64,000 nucleotides of DNA from Ga0077527 sp021300125 (GTDB lineage: Bacteria > Pseudomonadota > Gammaproteobacteria > Burkholderiales > SG8-41). Position 1 is the stretch's first letter; the number at the start of each line of letters is the position of its first letter. The stretch lies in NCBI GenBank assembly GCA_046339595.1, contig JBKDUF010000027.1, positions 1 to 64,000 on the forward strand, read 5' to 3'. The translations under genes were made by a program, and so were the position numbers. Below, piece after piece: positions 33,904 to 42,619 of the stretch. The notes under the pieces are model-generated. The model did not search any database. It saw only the letters and a list, made by a program, of their open reading frames with translations, and was not told where the DNA came from.

Positions 33904-34805
33904 CAGCATTAAGGAAAATGATCGGCCAGGCCGGATATGCCGCCGTCATGGTGGCGGCGCTGGCGGTGCTGCCGGCCGCGGCGCAAAGCGGCAAGGGCGA
34001 CGTAGTCTACGTGCCCACGCCGCAGATCGTGGTCGACACCATGCTCGAGATGGTCAAGGTCGGTCCCAGTGATTTTGTCATCGACCTCGGTTCCGGTGAC
34101 GGCCGTATCGTGATCACCGCGGCGGCCAAGCACGGCGCGCGCGGCTTCGGCGTCGATCTCGATCCGGTGCTGCTGAAGATGGCCAACCAGAATGCGCAGA
34201 AGGCAAACGTCACCGACAAGGTGCATTTCGTCGAGGAAAACCTGTTCAAGACCGACCTCTCGCGCGCGACCGTGATCACCAGCTACCTGCTGCCTGAGAT
34301 GAACCTGCGCCTGCGCTCGCGCATCATGGCGCTGAAGCCGGGCACCCGCCTGGTCGCGCACGACTACAACTTCGGCGAATGGGATCCGGACGAGCAGCGC
34401 GAGCTGATCGTGCCCGAGAAAAAAGTCGGCAATCCCGGCATCAGCTATGTGTTTGCCTACATCGTGCCGGCGCGCGTGCCTGGCCGCTGGCAGTCGCTGA
34501 TGACCATCGACGGCCGCGAGACTCCGTTCGAGTTCAGCTTCAACCAGAGCTTCCAGGAAGTCGACGGCAAGGTCGAGATCCGCGACCGCAGCCTCAATCT
34601 GCGCGGCCGCCTCACCGGTGAACGCATCCGCCTGCTGGCTGGTGGCCGTGATGGTGTTGCCCGGCATGAATTCACGGGCCAGGTTCAGGGCGAGCAGATC
34701 AAGGGCACCCTGGCGATCGGCGAGGGTGCCACCCGCCAACAGCTGCCCTGGGTGGCGAAGCTTGTGCAGCGCGGCGAGCTGAAACGCGCCGCTGACGAAC
34801 CCTGA
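33900..34805 (+). CDS. Exported class I SAM-methyltransferase-fold protein, array member 6
   Basis: 301 residues from the ATG at 33900 (GGGAGGATCG upstream), overlapping the member-5 stop. The signal peptide is about 29 residues, ending PAAAQ. The mature part has VYVPTPQIVVDTML, DLGSGDGRIVITAAAK, GVDLD, ITSYLLPEMN, KPGTRLVAHDYNFGEWDPD and FNQSFQEVDG; the terminal WxA motif is LPWVAKL. No Cys. A terminator follows, ending the operon. Confidence 0.82.
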   Translation: MTALRKMIGQAGYAAVMVAALAVLPAAAQSGKGDVVYVPTPQIVVDTMLEMVKVGPSDFVIDLGSGDGRIVITAAAKHGARGFGVDLDPVLLKMANQNAQKANVTDKVHFVEENLFKTDLSRATVITSYLLPEMNLRLRSRIMALKPGTRLVAHDYNFGEWDPDEQRELIVPEKKVGNPGISYVFAYIVPARVPGRWQSLMTIDGRETPFEFSFNQSFQEVDGKVEIRDRSLNLRGRLTGERIRLLAGGRDGVARHEFTGQVQGEQIKGTLAIGEGATRQQLPWVAKLVQRGELKRAADEP

Positions 34806-34831
34806 TTTCACACGTTCCACACATTCACCGG

Positions 34832-34856
34832 CGGCGGATGATCCCGCCGTCTTTTT
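34832..34856 (+). terminator. Terminator of the methyltransferase array
   Basis: The stem CGGCGG/CCGCCG has a 6-base loop and is followed by TCTTTTT, 26 bases after member 6. Confidence 0.82.
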
Positions 34857-34902
34857 CAGTCCAGCAAGCCCGCGGCCGAGCGCCGCAAATCCGGGAGCAC
34901 AC

Positions 34903-36243
34903 ATGAGCACCGAACAACAGGCCGCGGCTCCGCGGCAGACGCTGTCCCTGCCCGATGCCTGCGCGATGATCGTGGGCCTGATCGTCGGCGCCGGGATTTT
35001 CGGCACGCCTTCAATCGTCGCCGGCGCGGTCGGCGACACCGGCACGCTGATGGCGGTGTGGGTGATCGGCGGGGTGTTCTCGATCATCGGCGCACTGTGC
35101 TACGCCGAGCTGGCAACCACTTTTCCCTCGCCCGGCGGCGAGTACCATTTCATCCAGCGCGCCTTCGGCCGCTCGCTCGCCTTCCTCTACGGCTGGGCGC
35201 GGATGACGGTCATCGTTGCCGGCTCGATCGCGGTGTTTGCCTATCTGTTCGGCGATTACATGTCGCGGGTGATCCATCTTGGTGAGTACTCTTCCGCGAT
35301 CTGGGCCGCAGTGGTGGTGGTGCTGCTGACCTGGGTCAATTACCGCGGCATCCGCGAGGGCAAGGCGACGCAGAACCTGTTCACCACGCTGGAGGTGGCG
35401 GGGCTTCTGCTGATCGTGCTCGCCGGCCTGGTGTTTGCCGGCCCGCCCGCAGCGGCCGCGCCGGCGGCCGAGGGAAGCGGTCCCTGGTACATGGGCGCCG
35501 GCATCGGCTCGGCGATGATCTTCGTGCTTTTCACCTACGGCGGCTGGAACGACGCGGCCTACATCTCGGCCGAGGTGCGTAACCGCGAGCGCAACATGGT
35601 GCGCGCGCTGCTGATCGCGATCAGCCTGGTGGCGCTGCTCTACCTGCTGGTCAACCTGGCCTACCTCAAGGGCCTGGGCTATGACGCGATGGCGCGTTCT
35701 AACGCGGTGGCCGCCGACCTGCTGAAGGCGGTGTGGGGTCCCACCGGCGAGAAACTGATTGCGGTGATGATCGCGGTGGCCGCGCTGACTTCGGTCAACG
35801 GCTCGATGATCGTCGGCGCGCGCTCCAACTACGCGCTGGGCCGCGACTGGCCGCTGCTCGGCTTCCTCGGCCGCTGGCACGAGGCGAGCGGTTCGCCGCG
35901 CAACGCGATGCTGGTGCAGGGTGCGATCGCGCTGGCACTGGACGGCCTCGGCGCGGTGCAGAAGTCCGGCTTCAAGGCGCTGGTCGAGTATTCGCTGCCG
36001 GTGTTCTGGGGCTTTTTCCTGCTCACCGGCATCGCGCTGTTCGTGCTGCGCAGCAAGGAGCCTGCGGCGCCACGTCCTTTCCGGGTGCCGCTGTATCCGG
36101 TGCTGCCGGCGCTGTTCGTGCTGATGTGCGGCTACCTGCTCTACGCCAGCCTGACCTATCACAAGGACAATGCCCTGGTCGGCCTGGTGGTGCTGGCGGT
36201 GGGTGCAGTGGTGCTGTTCTTTGCCAAACAAAAAAATAAATAA
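34903..36243 (+). CDS. APC-family amino acid / polyamine-type permease
   Basis: 446 residues with about 12 hydrophobic segments. The first helix has the APC substrate-binding motif GLIVGAGIFGTPS (about 26-38). The GSIAVFAYLFGDYMS and FTYGGWNDAAYISAE segments are also typical of the L-type branch. It is a proton- or exchange-driven carrier for amino acids or amines in the inner membrane. It follows the terminator of the methyltransferase array, with its own ribosome site (GGGAG), so it is probably a separate unit. Confidence 0.86.
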   Translation: MSTEQQAAAPRQTLSLPDACAMIVGLIVGAGIFGTPSIVAGAVGDTGTLMAVWVIGGVFSIIGALCYAELATTFPSPGGEYHFIQRAFGRSLAFLYGWARMTVIVAGSIAVFAYLFGDYMSRVIHLGEYSSAIWAAVVVVLLTWVNYRGIREGKATQNLFTTLEVAGLLLIVLAGLVFAGPPAAAAPAAEGSGPWYMGAGIGSAMIFVLFTYGGWNDAAYISAEVRNRERNMVRALLIAISLVALLYLLVNLAYLKGLGYDAMARSNAVAADLLKAVWGPTGEKLIAVMIAVAALTSVNGSMIVGARSNYALGRDWPLLGFLGRWHEASGSPRNAMLVQGAIALALDGLGAVQKSGFKALVEYSLPVFWGFFLLTGIALFVLRSKEPAAPRPFRVPLYPVLPALFVLMCGYLLYASLTYHKDNALVGLVVLAVGAVVLFFAKQKNK

Positions 36244-36262
36244 AATCAATTAGTTATTGCTC
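36229..36262. repeat. AT-rich boundary element E4
   Basis: AT-rich segment covering the last codons of the permease gene and the following bases. On the minus strand it reads AATAACTAATTGATTTTATT and then TATTTTTTT, sharing TTGATTTTA with the other elements. Confidence 0.45.
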
Positions 36263-36283
36263 CTGTTCGGGCGCGCCCGGAGG

Positions 36284-36312
36284 CTTGAAAAAGGCTCCGG
36301 GCATCCGCATCT
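36284..36312 (+). promoter_or_regulatory. Putative heat-shock sigma-32 promoter of htpG
   Basis: CTTGAAA (36284-36290) matches the sigma-32 -35 box. After 14 bp, CCGCATCT matches the CCCCATNT -10 box at 6 of 7 fixed positions. It lies about 60 bp before htpG, a known heat-shock gene. An 8-bp inverted repeat (GCCCGGAG/CTCCGGGC) overlaps it. Confidence 0.6.
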
Positions 36313-36369
36313 TCAGGCCTGCGGCGGCGCTGCCTGCCCGCATCCGACATTCACCGTTTGGGGTACACC

Positions 36370-38295
36370 ATGAGCGATACGTCCATGAGCCAGACTTCGG
36401 CCAAGGAGACGCTCGGCTTCCAGGCCGAGGTCAAACAGCTGCTGCAGCTGATGATCCACTCGCTGTACAGCAACAAGGAAACCTTCCTGCGCGAACTCGT
36501 GTCCAACGCCTCCGATGCCTGCGACAAGCTGCGCTTCGAGGCGCTCACCGACAAGGCGCTGCTGGAAAACGACAGCGAGCTGAAGATCCGCGTCAGTTTT
36601 GACGCTGCGGCGCGCACGGTGACTGTCAGCGACAACGGCATCGGCATGTCGCGCGACGAGGTCATCGCCAACATCGGCACCATCGCCCGTTCCGGCACCC
36701 GTGAGTTCCTGTCGAAACTGACCGGCGACGCGGCCAGGGATGCCAACCTGATCGGCCAGTTCGGCGTCGGCTTCTATTCCGCCTTTGTCGTCGCCGATCG
36801 CGTCTCGCTCGAGACGCGCCGCGCCGGCCGCCCTGCCGCAGAGGGCCTGCGCTGGTCCTCCGACGGTGGCGGCGATTACACGCTGGAGAGCATCGAGCGC
36901 GCCGGGCGCGGCACCACCATCACCCTGCACCTGCGCGAGGGTGAGGGCGAGTTTGCATCGGGCAACCGCCTGCGCCACATCCTGCGCAAGTACTCCGACC
37001 ACATCATGCTGCCGATCGTGATGAACAAGGAGCAGTGGGACGAGAAGGAGAGCCGTTTTCGCGAAACCGGCGAGGACGAGACCGTCAACCAGGCGAGTGC
37101 GCTGTGGGCGCGGCCGAAATCGGAGATCAGCGAAGAGCAGTACGCCGAGTTCTACAAGCATGTGGCCCATGACTTCGAGGCGCCCCTGGCGTGGTCGCAC
37201 AACAGGGTCGAGGGGCGCAAGGAATACACCCAGCTGCTCTACATCCCTTCGCGCGCGCCCTTCGACCTGTGGGACCGCGAGCAGCGCCACGGGATCAAGC
37301 TCTACGTCAAGCGCGTCTTCATCATGGACGATGCCGAGCATCTGATGCCGCATTACCTGCGCTTCGTGCGTGGCGTCATCGATTCCGCCGACCTGCCGCT
37401 GAACGTGTCTCGCGAGATCCTGCAGGAATCGAAGGACATCGAGGCGATCCGCGCCGGTTCGGTGAAGCGCGTGCTGTCGATGATCGAGGACCTCGCCGAA
37501 AACCAGAGGGACAAGTTCGCCACCCTCTGGAAGGAATTCGGCCGGGTATTCAAGGAAGGCATCGGCGAGGACCAGGCCAACCGCGATCGCATCGCGAAGC
37601 TGCTGCGTTTTGCCTCCACCCAAAAGGACAGTGCCGACGAGGAGGTGTCGCTCGCGGATTACGTGGCGCGGATGAAGCCGGAGCAGGAGAAGATCTACTA
37701 CGTCACCGCCGAATCCTTCTCCGCGGCCAAGGCCGGCCCGCACCTCGAGGTGTTCCGCAAGAAGGGCATCGAGGTGCTGCTGATGAGCGAGCGCGTCGAT
37801 GAATGGATGATGTCCTTCCTGACCGAGTTCGAGGGCAAAAAGCTGCAGTCCGTGGCAAAGGGTGCGCTCGATCTGGGCAAGCTCGAGGACGAGGCCGATA
37901 AAAAGGCGCAGGAGCAGGCCGCCGGCGAGCACAAGGACCTGGTTGAACGCATCAGGAAAGCGCTGGGCGAGCGCGTCAAGGAAGTGCGCGTGACGCTGCG
38001 CCTGACTGAATCACCGGCCTGCCTGGTTGCCGATGACCATGACATGAGCGCGCAGCTGCAGCGCATGCTCAAGGCGGCGGGGCAGAAGGTGCCGCTGAGC
38101 CAGCCCATCCTCGAGGTCAACCCCGCGCATCCGCTGATCGCCCGCCTGCGTGATGAAAGCGACGGGGCGCGCTTCGGCGATCTTGCCGCGGTGCTGTTCG
38201 AACAGGCGTTGCTGGCGGAAGGCGGACAGCTGGAGGATCCCGCGGGTTTCGTGCGCCGCCTCAACCAGCTGATGCTGGCGCTGGGTGCGAAATAG
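36370..38295 (+). CDS. htpG: Molecular chaperone HtpG (Hsp90)
   Basis: 641 residues from the ATG at 36370; a TTG four codons upstream is a less likely start. The GHKL ATPase N-terminal domain shows LVSNASDACDKLRFEAL, DNGIGMSRDEVIANIGTIA and GQFGVGFYSAF. The middle domain has IPSRAPFDLWDRE and LPLNVSREILQE. The C-terminal dimerisation domain lies near residues 500-641. It folds or protects client proteins under stress in the cytoplasm. Confidence 0.97.
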   Translation: MSDTSMSQTSAKETLGFQAEVKQLLQLMIHSLYSNKETFLRELVSNASDACDKLRFEALTDKALLENDSELKIRVSFDAAARTVTVSDNGIGMSRDEVIANIGTIARSGTREFLSKLTGDAARDANLIGQFGVGFYSAFVVADRVSLETRRAGRPAAEGLRWSSDGGGDYTLESIERAGRGTTITLHLREGEGEFASGNRLRHILRKYSDHIMLPIVMNKEQWDEKESRFRETGEDETVNQASALWARPKSEISEEQYAEFYKHVAHDFEAPLAWSHNRVEGRKEYTQLLYIPSRAPFDLWDREQRHGIKLYVKRVFIMDDAEHLMPHYLRFVRGVIDSADLPLNVSREILQESKDIEAIRAGSVKRVLSMIEDLAENQRDKFATLWKEFGRVFKEGIGEDQANRDRIAKLLRFASTQKDSADEEVSLADYVARMKPEQEKIYYVTAESFSAAKAGPHLEVFRKKGIEVLLMSERVDEWMMSFLTEFEGKKLQSVAKGALDLGKLEDEADKKAQEQAAGEHKDLVERIRKALGERVKEVRVTLRLTESPACLVADDHDMSAQLQRMLKAAGQKVPLSQPILEVNPAHPLIARLRDESDGARFGDLAAVLFEQALLAEGGQLEDPAGFVRRLNQLMLALGAK

Positions 38296-38537
38296 CGGCG
38301 CCCAAGCGGCGGCGCTGTGCCGCCGCCGGTCTCCCGCTGTGGCCTCAAGTGATTGAATCTGTGATTTAGTCCGGAAAAACGCGGTTCAACCCGCGTTACC
38401 GTGGGAAACTTGACCCAGGGTTTCCTGATCGGGCGTACCGCGCAAAAGCCCCGCCTGTTTCCGGCCGCCCCGGTCCAGCGCCTGCTCCAATCCGGCGCTT
38501 CCCTGTCCGCGGCCGAACTGCGCCCGACGCAGGCATG

Positions 38538-38564
38538 AAAAAAGCCCGGCGTGAAGGCCGGGCT
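38538..38564 (-). terminator. Terminator of the ketopantoate-reductase-like gene
   Basis: On the minus strand the stem AGCCCGGC/GCCGGGCT (6-base loop) is followed by six T. It lies 23 bp past the stop codon. Confidence 0.88.
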
Positions 38565-38586
38565 CGTCTGCGCGGGTTGCCGAGTG

Positions 38587-39654
38587 TCAGCCGGCCTTGG
38601 CGCGGTTCTTCGCCAGCCAGCCGTTGACCAGTTCGACGGTCTTGTCGAGCTCGGCGAGTTTTTCGCCTTTCTGCGCAGCGATGGTTTTCACCAGCAGGTC
38701 CACTCGCTCGATGTTCGGCGCGCCGGCGGCCAGCGCACGTGCTGCCGATGAGGGGCTGCCCAGCGACAGCGCGGCGTTGGCGTATTTTTCGAAGGGTACC
38801 ATGTCTTTCTCGCTCGCGCCGAGGCTGACGCAGAGCTTGACCACCCAGTTGTAGACCGCGCGGGAGGCCTCGATGTCGCTGTGCACCGCTTCCTTGATCG
38901 GACGCATCACGTCAGCCTGCACGCAGCGGTAATTGCCGGCGACCAGCATCGCCCACTTGGCCAGCGGCACGAACACCGAGTCGTGCACCTTGAGTTTCAC
39001 CGGCAGTTCGATCTTCTCGCCGCCGACGGTGAAGCGCGAGGCTTCGATGTCCTTTTCCAGTTCGCGCAGGATCGCGGTGTGGGTATCGGAATCGAAGCGC
39101 GCCGCCTTGAAGTTGGTCGGCAGGCGCACCTGCAGCACGTTGACCTTCTCTTCCGGCGGACGGAAGGCCTGCGGGTCGGGGCTGCACAGGGTCAGGGTTT
39201 TCGGGTCGAAGCTATCCCAGACCGAAGAGTCGGTGAAGCAGTTGCGCAAGCCTTCGGCATCGAGGCCGGGGATGCGCTTGAGGTAGGGCAGCGGCGGCAT
39301 GTTCATGATCGACATGCAGGGCACGCGTGACTTGGCCACCTTGTCGAGCAGTTCACGCACGCCGGGTGCCCGGTATTGCGGCTCCTGCATCGCCAGCGCG
39401 ATCAGGTCGTAGTCGGACGGGTTGGCCGATTCGGGACCGCCGGCGGTGACCTTGCCGGGCAGGTCGCGCGAACGCACCTCGACCAGGCCCTCGCGGCCCT
39501 TGACCGGCATGCGCACGATCGCGCCTTCGCTGTTGAACAGTTCCGCCTCGTTGGGCAGGCAGATCATGTGGGTGTGGTGCCCGGCGAGCGCGAGTTTGGT
39601 GGCGAGCAGGGAGCCGTAGGAGGCACCCAGGATCAGGATCTTGCGTGTGGCCAT
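38587..39654 (-). CDS. Ketopantoate reductase N-terminal-domain protein (divergent)
   Basis: 355 residues. It starts with a Rossmann-like segment KILILGASYGSLLATKLALAG, where the usual GxGxxG is replaced by GASYGS. The middle region and the C-terminal helices (KWAMLVAGNYRCVQADVMRPI and onwards) keep the general PanE layout. It is a divergent member whose cofactor and substrate are uncertain. It is unlike the copy at 14-1066. It has its own promoter and terminator, so it is a single-gene unit. Confidence 0.72.
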   Translation of the reverse strand: MATRKILILGASYGSLLATKLALAGHHTHMICLPNEAELFNSEGAIVRMPVKGREGLVEVRSRDLPGKVTAGGPESANPSDYDLIALAMQEPQYRAPGVRELLDKVAKSRVPCMSIMNMPPLPYLKRIPGLDAEGLRNCFTDSSVWDSFDPKTLTLCSPDPQAFRPPEEKVNVLQVRLPTNFKAARFDSDTHTAILRELEKDIEASRFTVGGEKIELPVKLKVHDSVFVPLAKWAMLVAGNYRCVQADVMRPIKEAVHSDIEASRAVYNWVVKLCVSLGASEKDMVPFEKYANAALSLGSPSSAARALAAGAPNIERVDLLVKTIAAQKGEKLAELDKTVELVNGWLAKNRAKAG

Positions 39655-39733
39655 CGGGGTAGTCCTTCACCGGCAGGTTCGGGGTTTGGGATGGGTTGCC
39701 GGGCTGTTTCCGTCCCAAAAATCAGGCTATGCA

Positions 39734-39762
39734 ATGATATTCTGTATCGTGGTAAATCGCAA
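39734..39762 (-). promoter_or_regulatory. Putative sigma-70 promoter for the gene at 38587-39654
   Basis: On the minus strand TTGCGA, a 17-bp spacer and TATCAT. The transcript would start about 70 bp before the ATG. Confidence 0.58.
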
Positions 39763-39795
39763 TCTGTGGACCCCGGCGGGGGGTATTGATGGCGC

Positions 39796-40377
39796 TCACG
39801 GCGGCGGCAGGCGTCCGATGACTTCCAGTGCGCCACTGGCGGAGTGTTGAAGCACCACGGCCTCGCCCATCGCCGGGTGGATGCCCGTCAGTGCGGTGAC
39901 GTTGACCTGGTGCGTGACCAGCACCAGATTGCCCTTTCTGTCCTGAGCCTTGAGCTGCGCGAGGTAGCGGCGCAGATCCGCGGTCTGTGCCTCCCGCCGC
40001 TGCGGCTCACCGAAAAACGAATCCAGCGCCGGCAGGGGCGTGACCTTGCCGAAGGCCAGCCGCGCGGTATCGAGGCAGCGGCACCAGCGGCTGGAGTACA
40101 CCGCATCCACGGCCACACCCTGCTGTTTGAGCCGTTGTCCGAAGCGACGCGCCTGGGCCCGCCCCGCGGCGGAGAGGTTGCGCTGGGTGCTGCAGTCGCC
40201 CTGCCGGAAGTCGGGTGGATCGCCGAAGCCCGGATCGGTTTCGGCGTGGCGCAGCATCAGCACCAGGCCCCCGTCGCGCAGGGCCGGCCACACGGAGACT
40301 TCCTGCGCGATGGCGAAGGCAGGCCATGTGCCCGTGAGCATGCACAGCAGCGCGGCGAGTGCGCGCGGGAAGGTCAT
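39796..40377 (-). CDS. Periplasmic histidine phosphatase family protein
   Basis: 193 residues from the ATG at 40377; upstream in-frame sequence is not family-like. A signal peptide (about 1-25, ending FAIAQ) targets it outside the cytoplasm. The phosphohistidine motif is LMLRHAETD (His44), and the second active-site His is in LVLVTHQVNV (about residue 149). Relatives include SixA and the Ais lipopolysaccharide-heptose phosphatase. The substrate is not known. It begins 16 bp after the FAH-family gene on the same strand. Confidence 0.8.
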   Translation of the reverse strand: MTFPRALAALLCMLTGTWPAFAIAQEVSVWPALRDGGLVLMLRHAETDPGFGDPPDFRQGDCSTQRNLSAAGRAQARRFGQRLKQQGVAVDAVYSSRWCRCLDTARLAFGKVTPLPALDSFFGEPQRREAQTADLRRYLAQLKAQDRKGNLVLVTHQVNVTALTGIHPAMGEAVVLQHSASGALEVIGRLPPP

Positions 40378-40393
40378 GCCGCGGCGGCTTTGC

Positions 40394-41341
40394 TCAGGGC
40401 GCGACGATGCGGTTGCGCAGCACCATGGCCGGGGCCTCGAAGGCGCATTCGACGACATCGCCGGGTTTCAGGTACAGCGATTCGGCATCGGCCTTGCCGA
40501 CGGCCACCCCGCCCGGTGCGCCGGTGGCAAACATGTCGCCCGGCTGCAGGTCGAGCAGGCGCGAGAAGTGGGGAATGATGTCCGGCAGCTTCCAGATCTG
40601 GTCGGCGGTATTCACACGCATGCGCTGCACGCCGTTGACGCTGCAGGTGACCCAGATGTTGTAGGGATCGGGCACCTCGTCCATGGTGATGATGTACGGT
40701 CCCAGCGGGCCGAAGGTGGGCGAGTTTTTCGAGGTCCAGAAGCGCGAGCCGGAGGCGACCTCGGCTTTCTGCGTGTCGCGGCAGGTGAGGTCGTTGAGGA
40801 TGGTGATGCCGGCGATGTAACTGACGGCATCCTCGCGTTTGGCGTGGCGTGCCGCCTTGCCCAGCACGAATACCAGTTCCGGCTCGTAATCAAGGCGGTT
40901 CACCGTCTCGCGGCGGATCACGTCGCCGCTGTGGCCGGTGAGGCAGGAGTTGAGCTTGATGAAGCCGGTGGGTTCGCCCGGCATTTCCTTGATCAGGTCG
41001 TTCTTGCGCAGTTCCTCGAGGTGGGTGCGGTAGTTCTTGCCGACGCAGAGGAACTTGTCGGCATCGGGCACCGGCGGCAGGAAGCGGATTTCGCTTTCGG
41101 CGGCGAGCATGCGCCCGTCCGGCTTCATGGCACCCTTGCGGGCCTGTTCGAGCACGGCCCGGGCGCGGGCCATGCCCGCTTCGCCGAGGGCGAGCAGCAC
41201 CTTCATCGAGGCCGGGATCTGCGTCTTGCCGTCATTCATCGCACGTTCGGCGGCGACGAGATCGAGCACATGGCCGTTCAGCTGTGCGCCGATGCGGACG
41301 TTGGCGGGGTCGGAGAGCAGGGTGTAGGTGGCGAGACGCAT
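40394..41341 (-). CDS. Fumarylacetoacetate hydrolase family protein
   Basis: 315 residues. The FAH fold C-terminal half has the metal-site LDYEPELVFVLGKAARH (Glu-x-Glu, about 166-182) and GPLGPYIITMDEVPDPYN; ATGAPGGVAVGKADAESLYLKPGD lies near the end. Family members hydrolyse or decarboxylate 2,4-dioxo acids in aromatic or sugar-acid breakdown. The gene next in transcription order is the histidine phosphatase; upstream is a LysR regulator on the same strand. Confidence 0.86.
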   Translation of the reverse strand: MRLATYTLLSDPANVRIGAQLNGHVLDLVAAERAMNDGKTQIPASMKVLLALGEAGMARARAVLEQARKGAMKPDGRMLAAESEIRFLPPVPDADKFLCVGKNYRTHLEELRKNDLIKEMPGEPTGFIKLNSCLTGHSGDVIRRETVNRLDYEPELVFVLGKAARHAKREDAVSYIAGITILNDLTCRDTQKAEVASGSRFWTSKNSPTFGPLGPYIITMDEVPDPYNIWVTCSVNGVQRMRVNTADQIWKLPDIIPHFSRLLDLQPGDMFATGAPGGVAVGKADAESLYLKPGDVVECAFEAPAMVLRNRIVAP

Positions 41342-41423
41342 GGTCGATCCTTGCGGTGGCTGGTGACAAAGCGGCGTATTTTAGCGGCCCCGCGCGGCAT
41401 GCGCGCCGCGGGCGCGGCCCCTT

Positions 41424-42371
41424 TCAGGGCTTGGACAGGTGGTCGAAGACCAGGGTCTTGGCGGTCTTGCGGGTGAAGTCCATGAAGCCCTGCGCAATCA
41501 GCGGCAGCTGCTTGCCGGACGGGTAGGTGAAATGCCAGCTGCGTTCCACCGGCAGGCCCTCCACATCGAGCACCGCGAGCTGCTCGTGGGTGACGTCGAG
41601 GCCCAGCGTGTAGCGCGACAGGATGGAAACGCCGAGGCCGGCGATGATTGCCTGCTTGATGGCCTCGTTGGTTGACAGCTCCATGCGCACCCGCGGCTCC
41701 AGGCCGTGGCGGGCAAACGCTTCGCGCGCGACCATGCGCGTGCCGGAACCCGGCTCCCGCATCAGGAACGGCTCCTCGGCGAAACGCGCGAAGGGGATGC
41801 GTTTCTGTCCCGCGAGCGGGTGGCCGGCCGGGGCATAGGCCACCATCGGATTGGGCAGGATCACCTCGGTCACGATATCGATGTCGTTGGGCGGATTGGC
41901 AAAAATGTAGAGGTCGTCGAGGTTCCGCGACAGCCTGTCGATCAGGGTTGCGCGGTTGTGGATTTGCAGCGATACCTCGATGCCGGGGTGCAGTTTTACG
42001 AACTCCGCCAGCACCCTTGGCGCGAAATACTTTCCGGTGGTGCTCACCGCCAGCTGCAGCCGGCCGGCGCTCATGCCGCGGATGCCGGCGAGGTGGTCTT
42101 CCAGCCGGCCCAGCGCGGCAAAGAGGTCGTTGCTGGCCGCGTGCAGCGCGCGCCCGGCCTCGGTGAGCTGGACGCGCTTGCCGACCTGCTCGACCAGGGG
42201 CAGGCCGATGGTTTCGGCGAGCTTTTTCATCTGCACCGAAACCGTCGGCTGCGCCATATAGAGTTCTTCGGCGGCCTTGGTATAGCTGCCCAGCCGGGCT
42301 ACGGCTTCAAACACGCTCAGTTGCGGCAGCATGCCGTGCTTGAGGTAACGGCGGATTTTGGTTCTCGGCAT
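41424..42371 (-). CDS. LysR-family regulator, CbbR-like
   Basis: 315 residues. The helix-turn-helix is at about 14-75 (VARLGSYTKAAEELYMAQPTVSVQMKKL). The effector domain has the FANPPNDIDIVTEVILPNPMVAYAP and EPGSGTR segments common to the CbbR/RbcR branch. The first 13 residues before the second Met are not family-typical, so the start could be at that Met. It lies upstream of the FAH-family gene on the same strand and may control it. A link to the CbbQ/CbbO genes 32 kb away is possible but unsupported. Confidence 0.84.
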   Translation of the reverse strand: MPRTKIRRYLKHGMLPQLSVFEAVARLGSYTKAAEELYMAQPTVSVQMKKLAETIGLPLVEQVGKRVQLTEAGRALHAASNDLFAALGRLEDHLAGIRGMSAGRLQLAVSTTGKYFAPRVLAEFVKLHPGIEVSLQIHNRATLIDRLSRNLDDLYIFANPPNDIDIVTEVILPNPMVAYAPAGHPLAGQKRIPFARFAEEPFLMREPGSGTRMVAREAFARHGLEPRVRMELSTNEAIKQAIIAGLGVSILSRYTLGLDVTHEQLAVLDVEGLPVERSWHFTYPSGKQLPLIAQGFMDFTRKTAKTLVFDHLSKP

Positions 42372-42395
42372 CGGCTGTTCGTGTCAGATCGGCAG

Positions 42396-42436
42396 CTTTA
42401 TTTAAACCATTGATTTAAAATGGATTTATTTTTACG
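42396..42436. repeat. AT-rich boundary element E5
   Basis: Contains TTTATTTAAACCATTGATTT followed by AAAATGGATTTATTTTTA on the plus strand. The CCATT/AATGG inversion could also be the LysR operator. Confidence 0.45.
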
Positions 42437-42443
42437 CTGGAGA

Positions 42444-42463
42444 TTGCGGGCCTAGGCCCGCAA
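42444..42463. repeat. Perfect 20-bp palindrome
   Basis: TTGCGGGCCT followed directly by its reverse complement, with no loop. It is 73 bp upstream of the LysR start. It might be an operator; it has no T-run, so a terminator is unlikely. Confidence 0.6.
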
Positions 42464-42619
42464 GGGCAGTCAGAGCTTACGGAAGTTAATCGCCGCAATC
42501 AATACAATTCATGGACGTCGTGGTTGCGGTATTTGTTCCGGTCTGTAGAATTCGCGCGGGTTGCGCCTGTTACCCCACCGGAGATCCGAAGGGGCATAAT
42601 GCGACAACCTGCAGCATTG

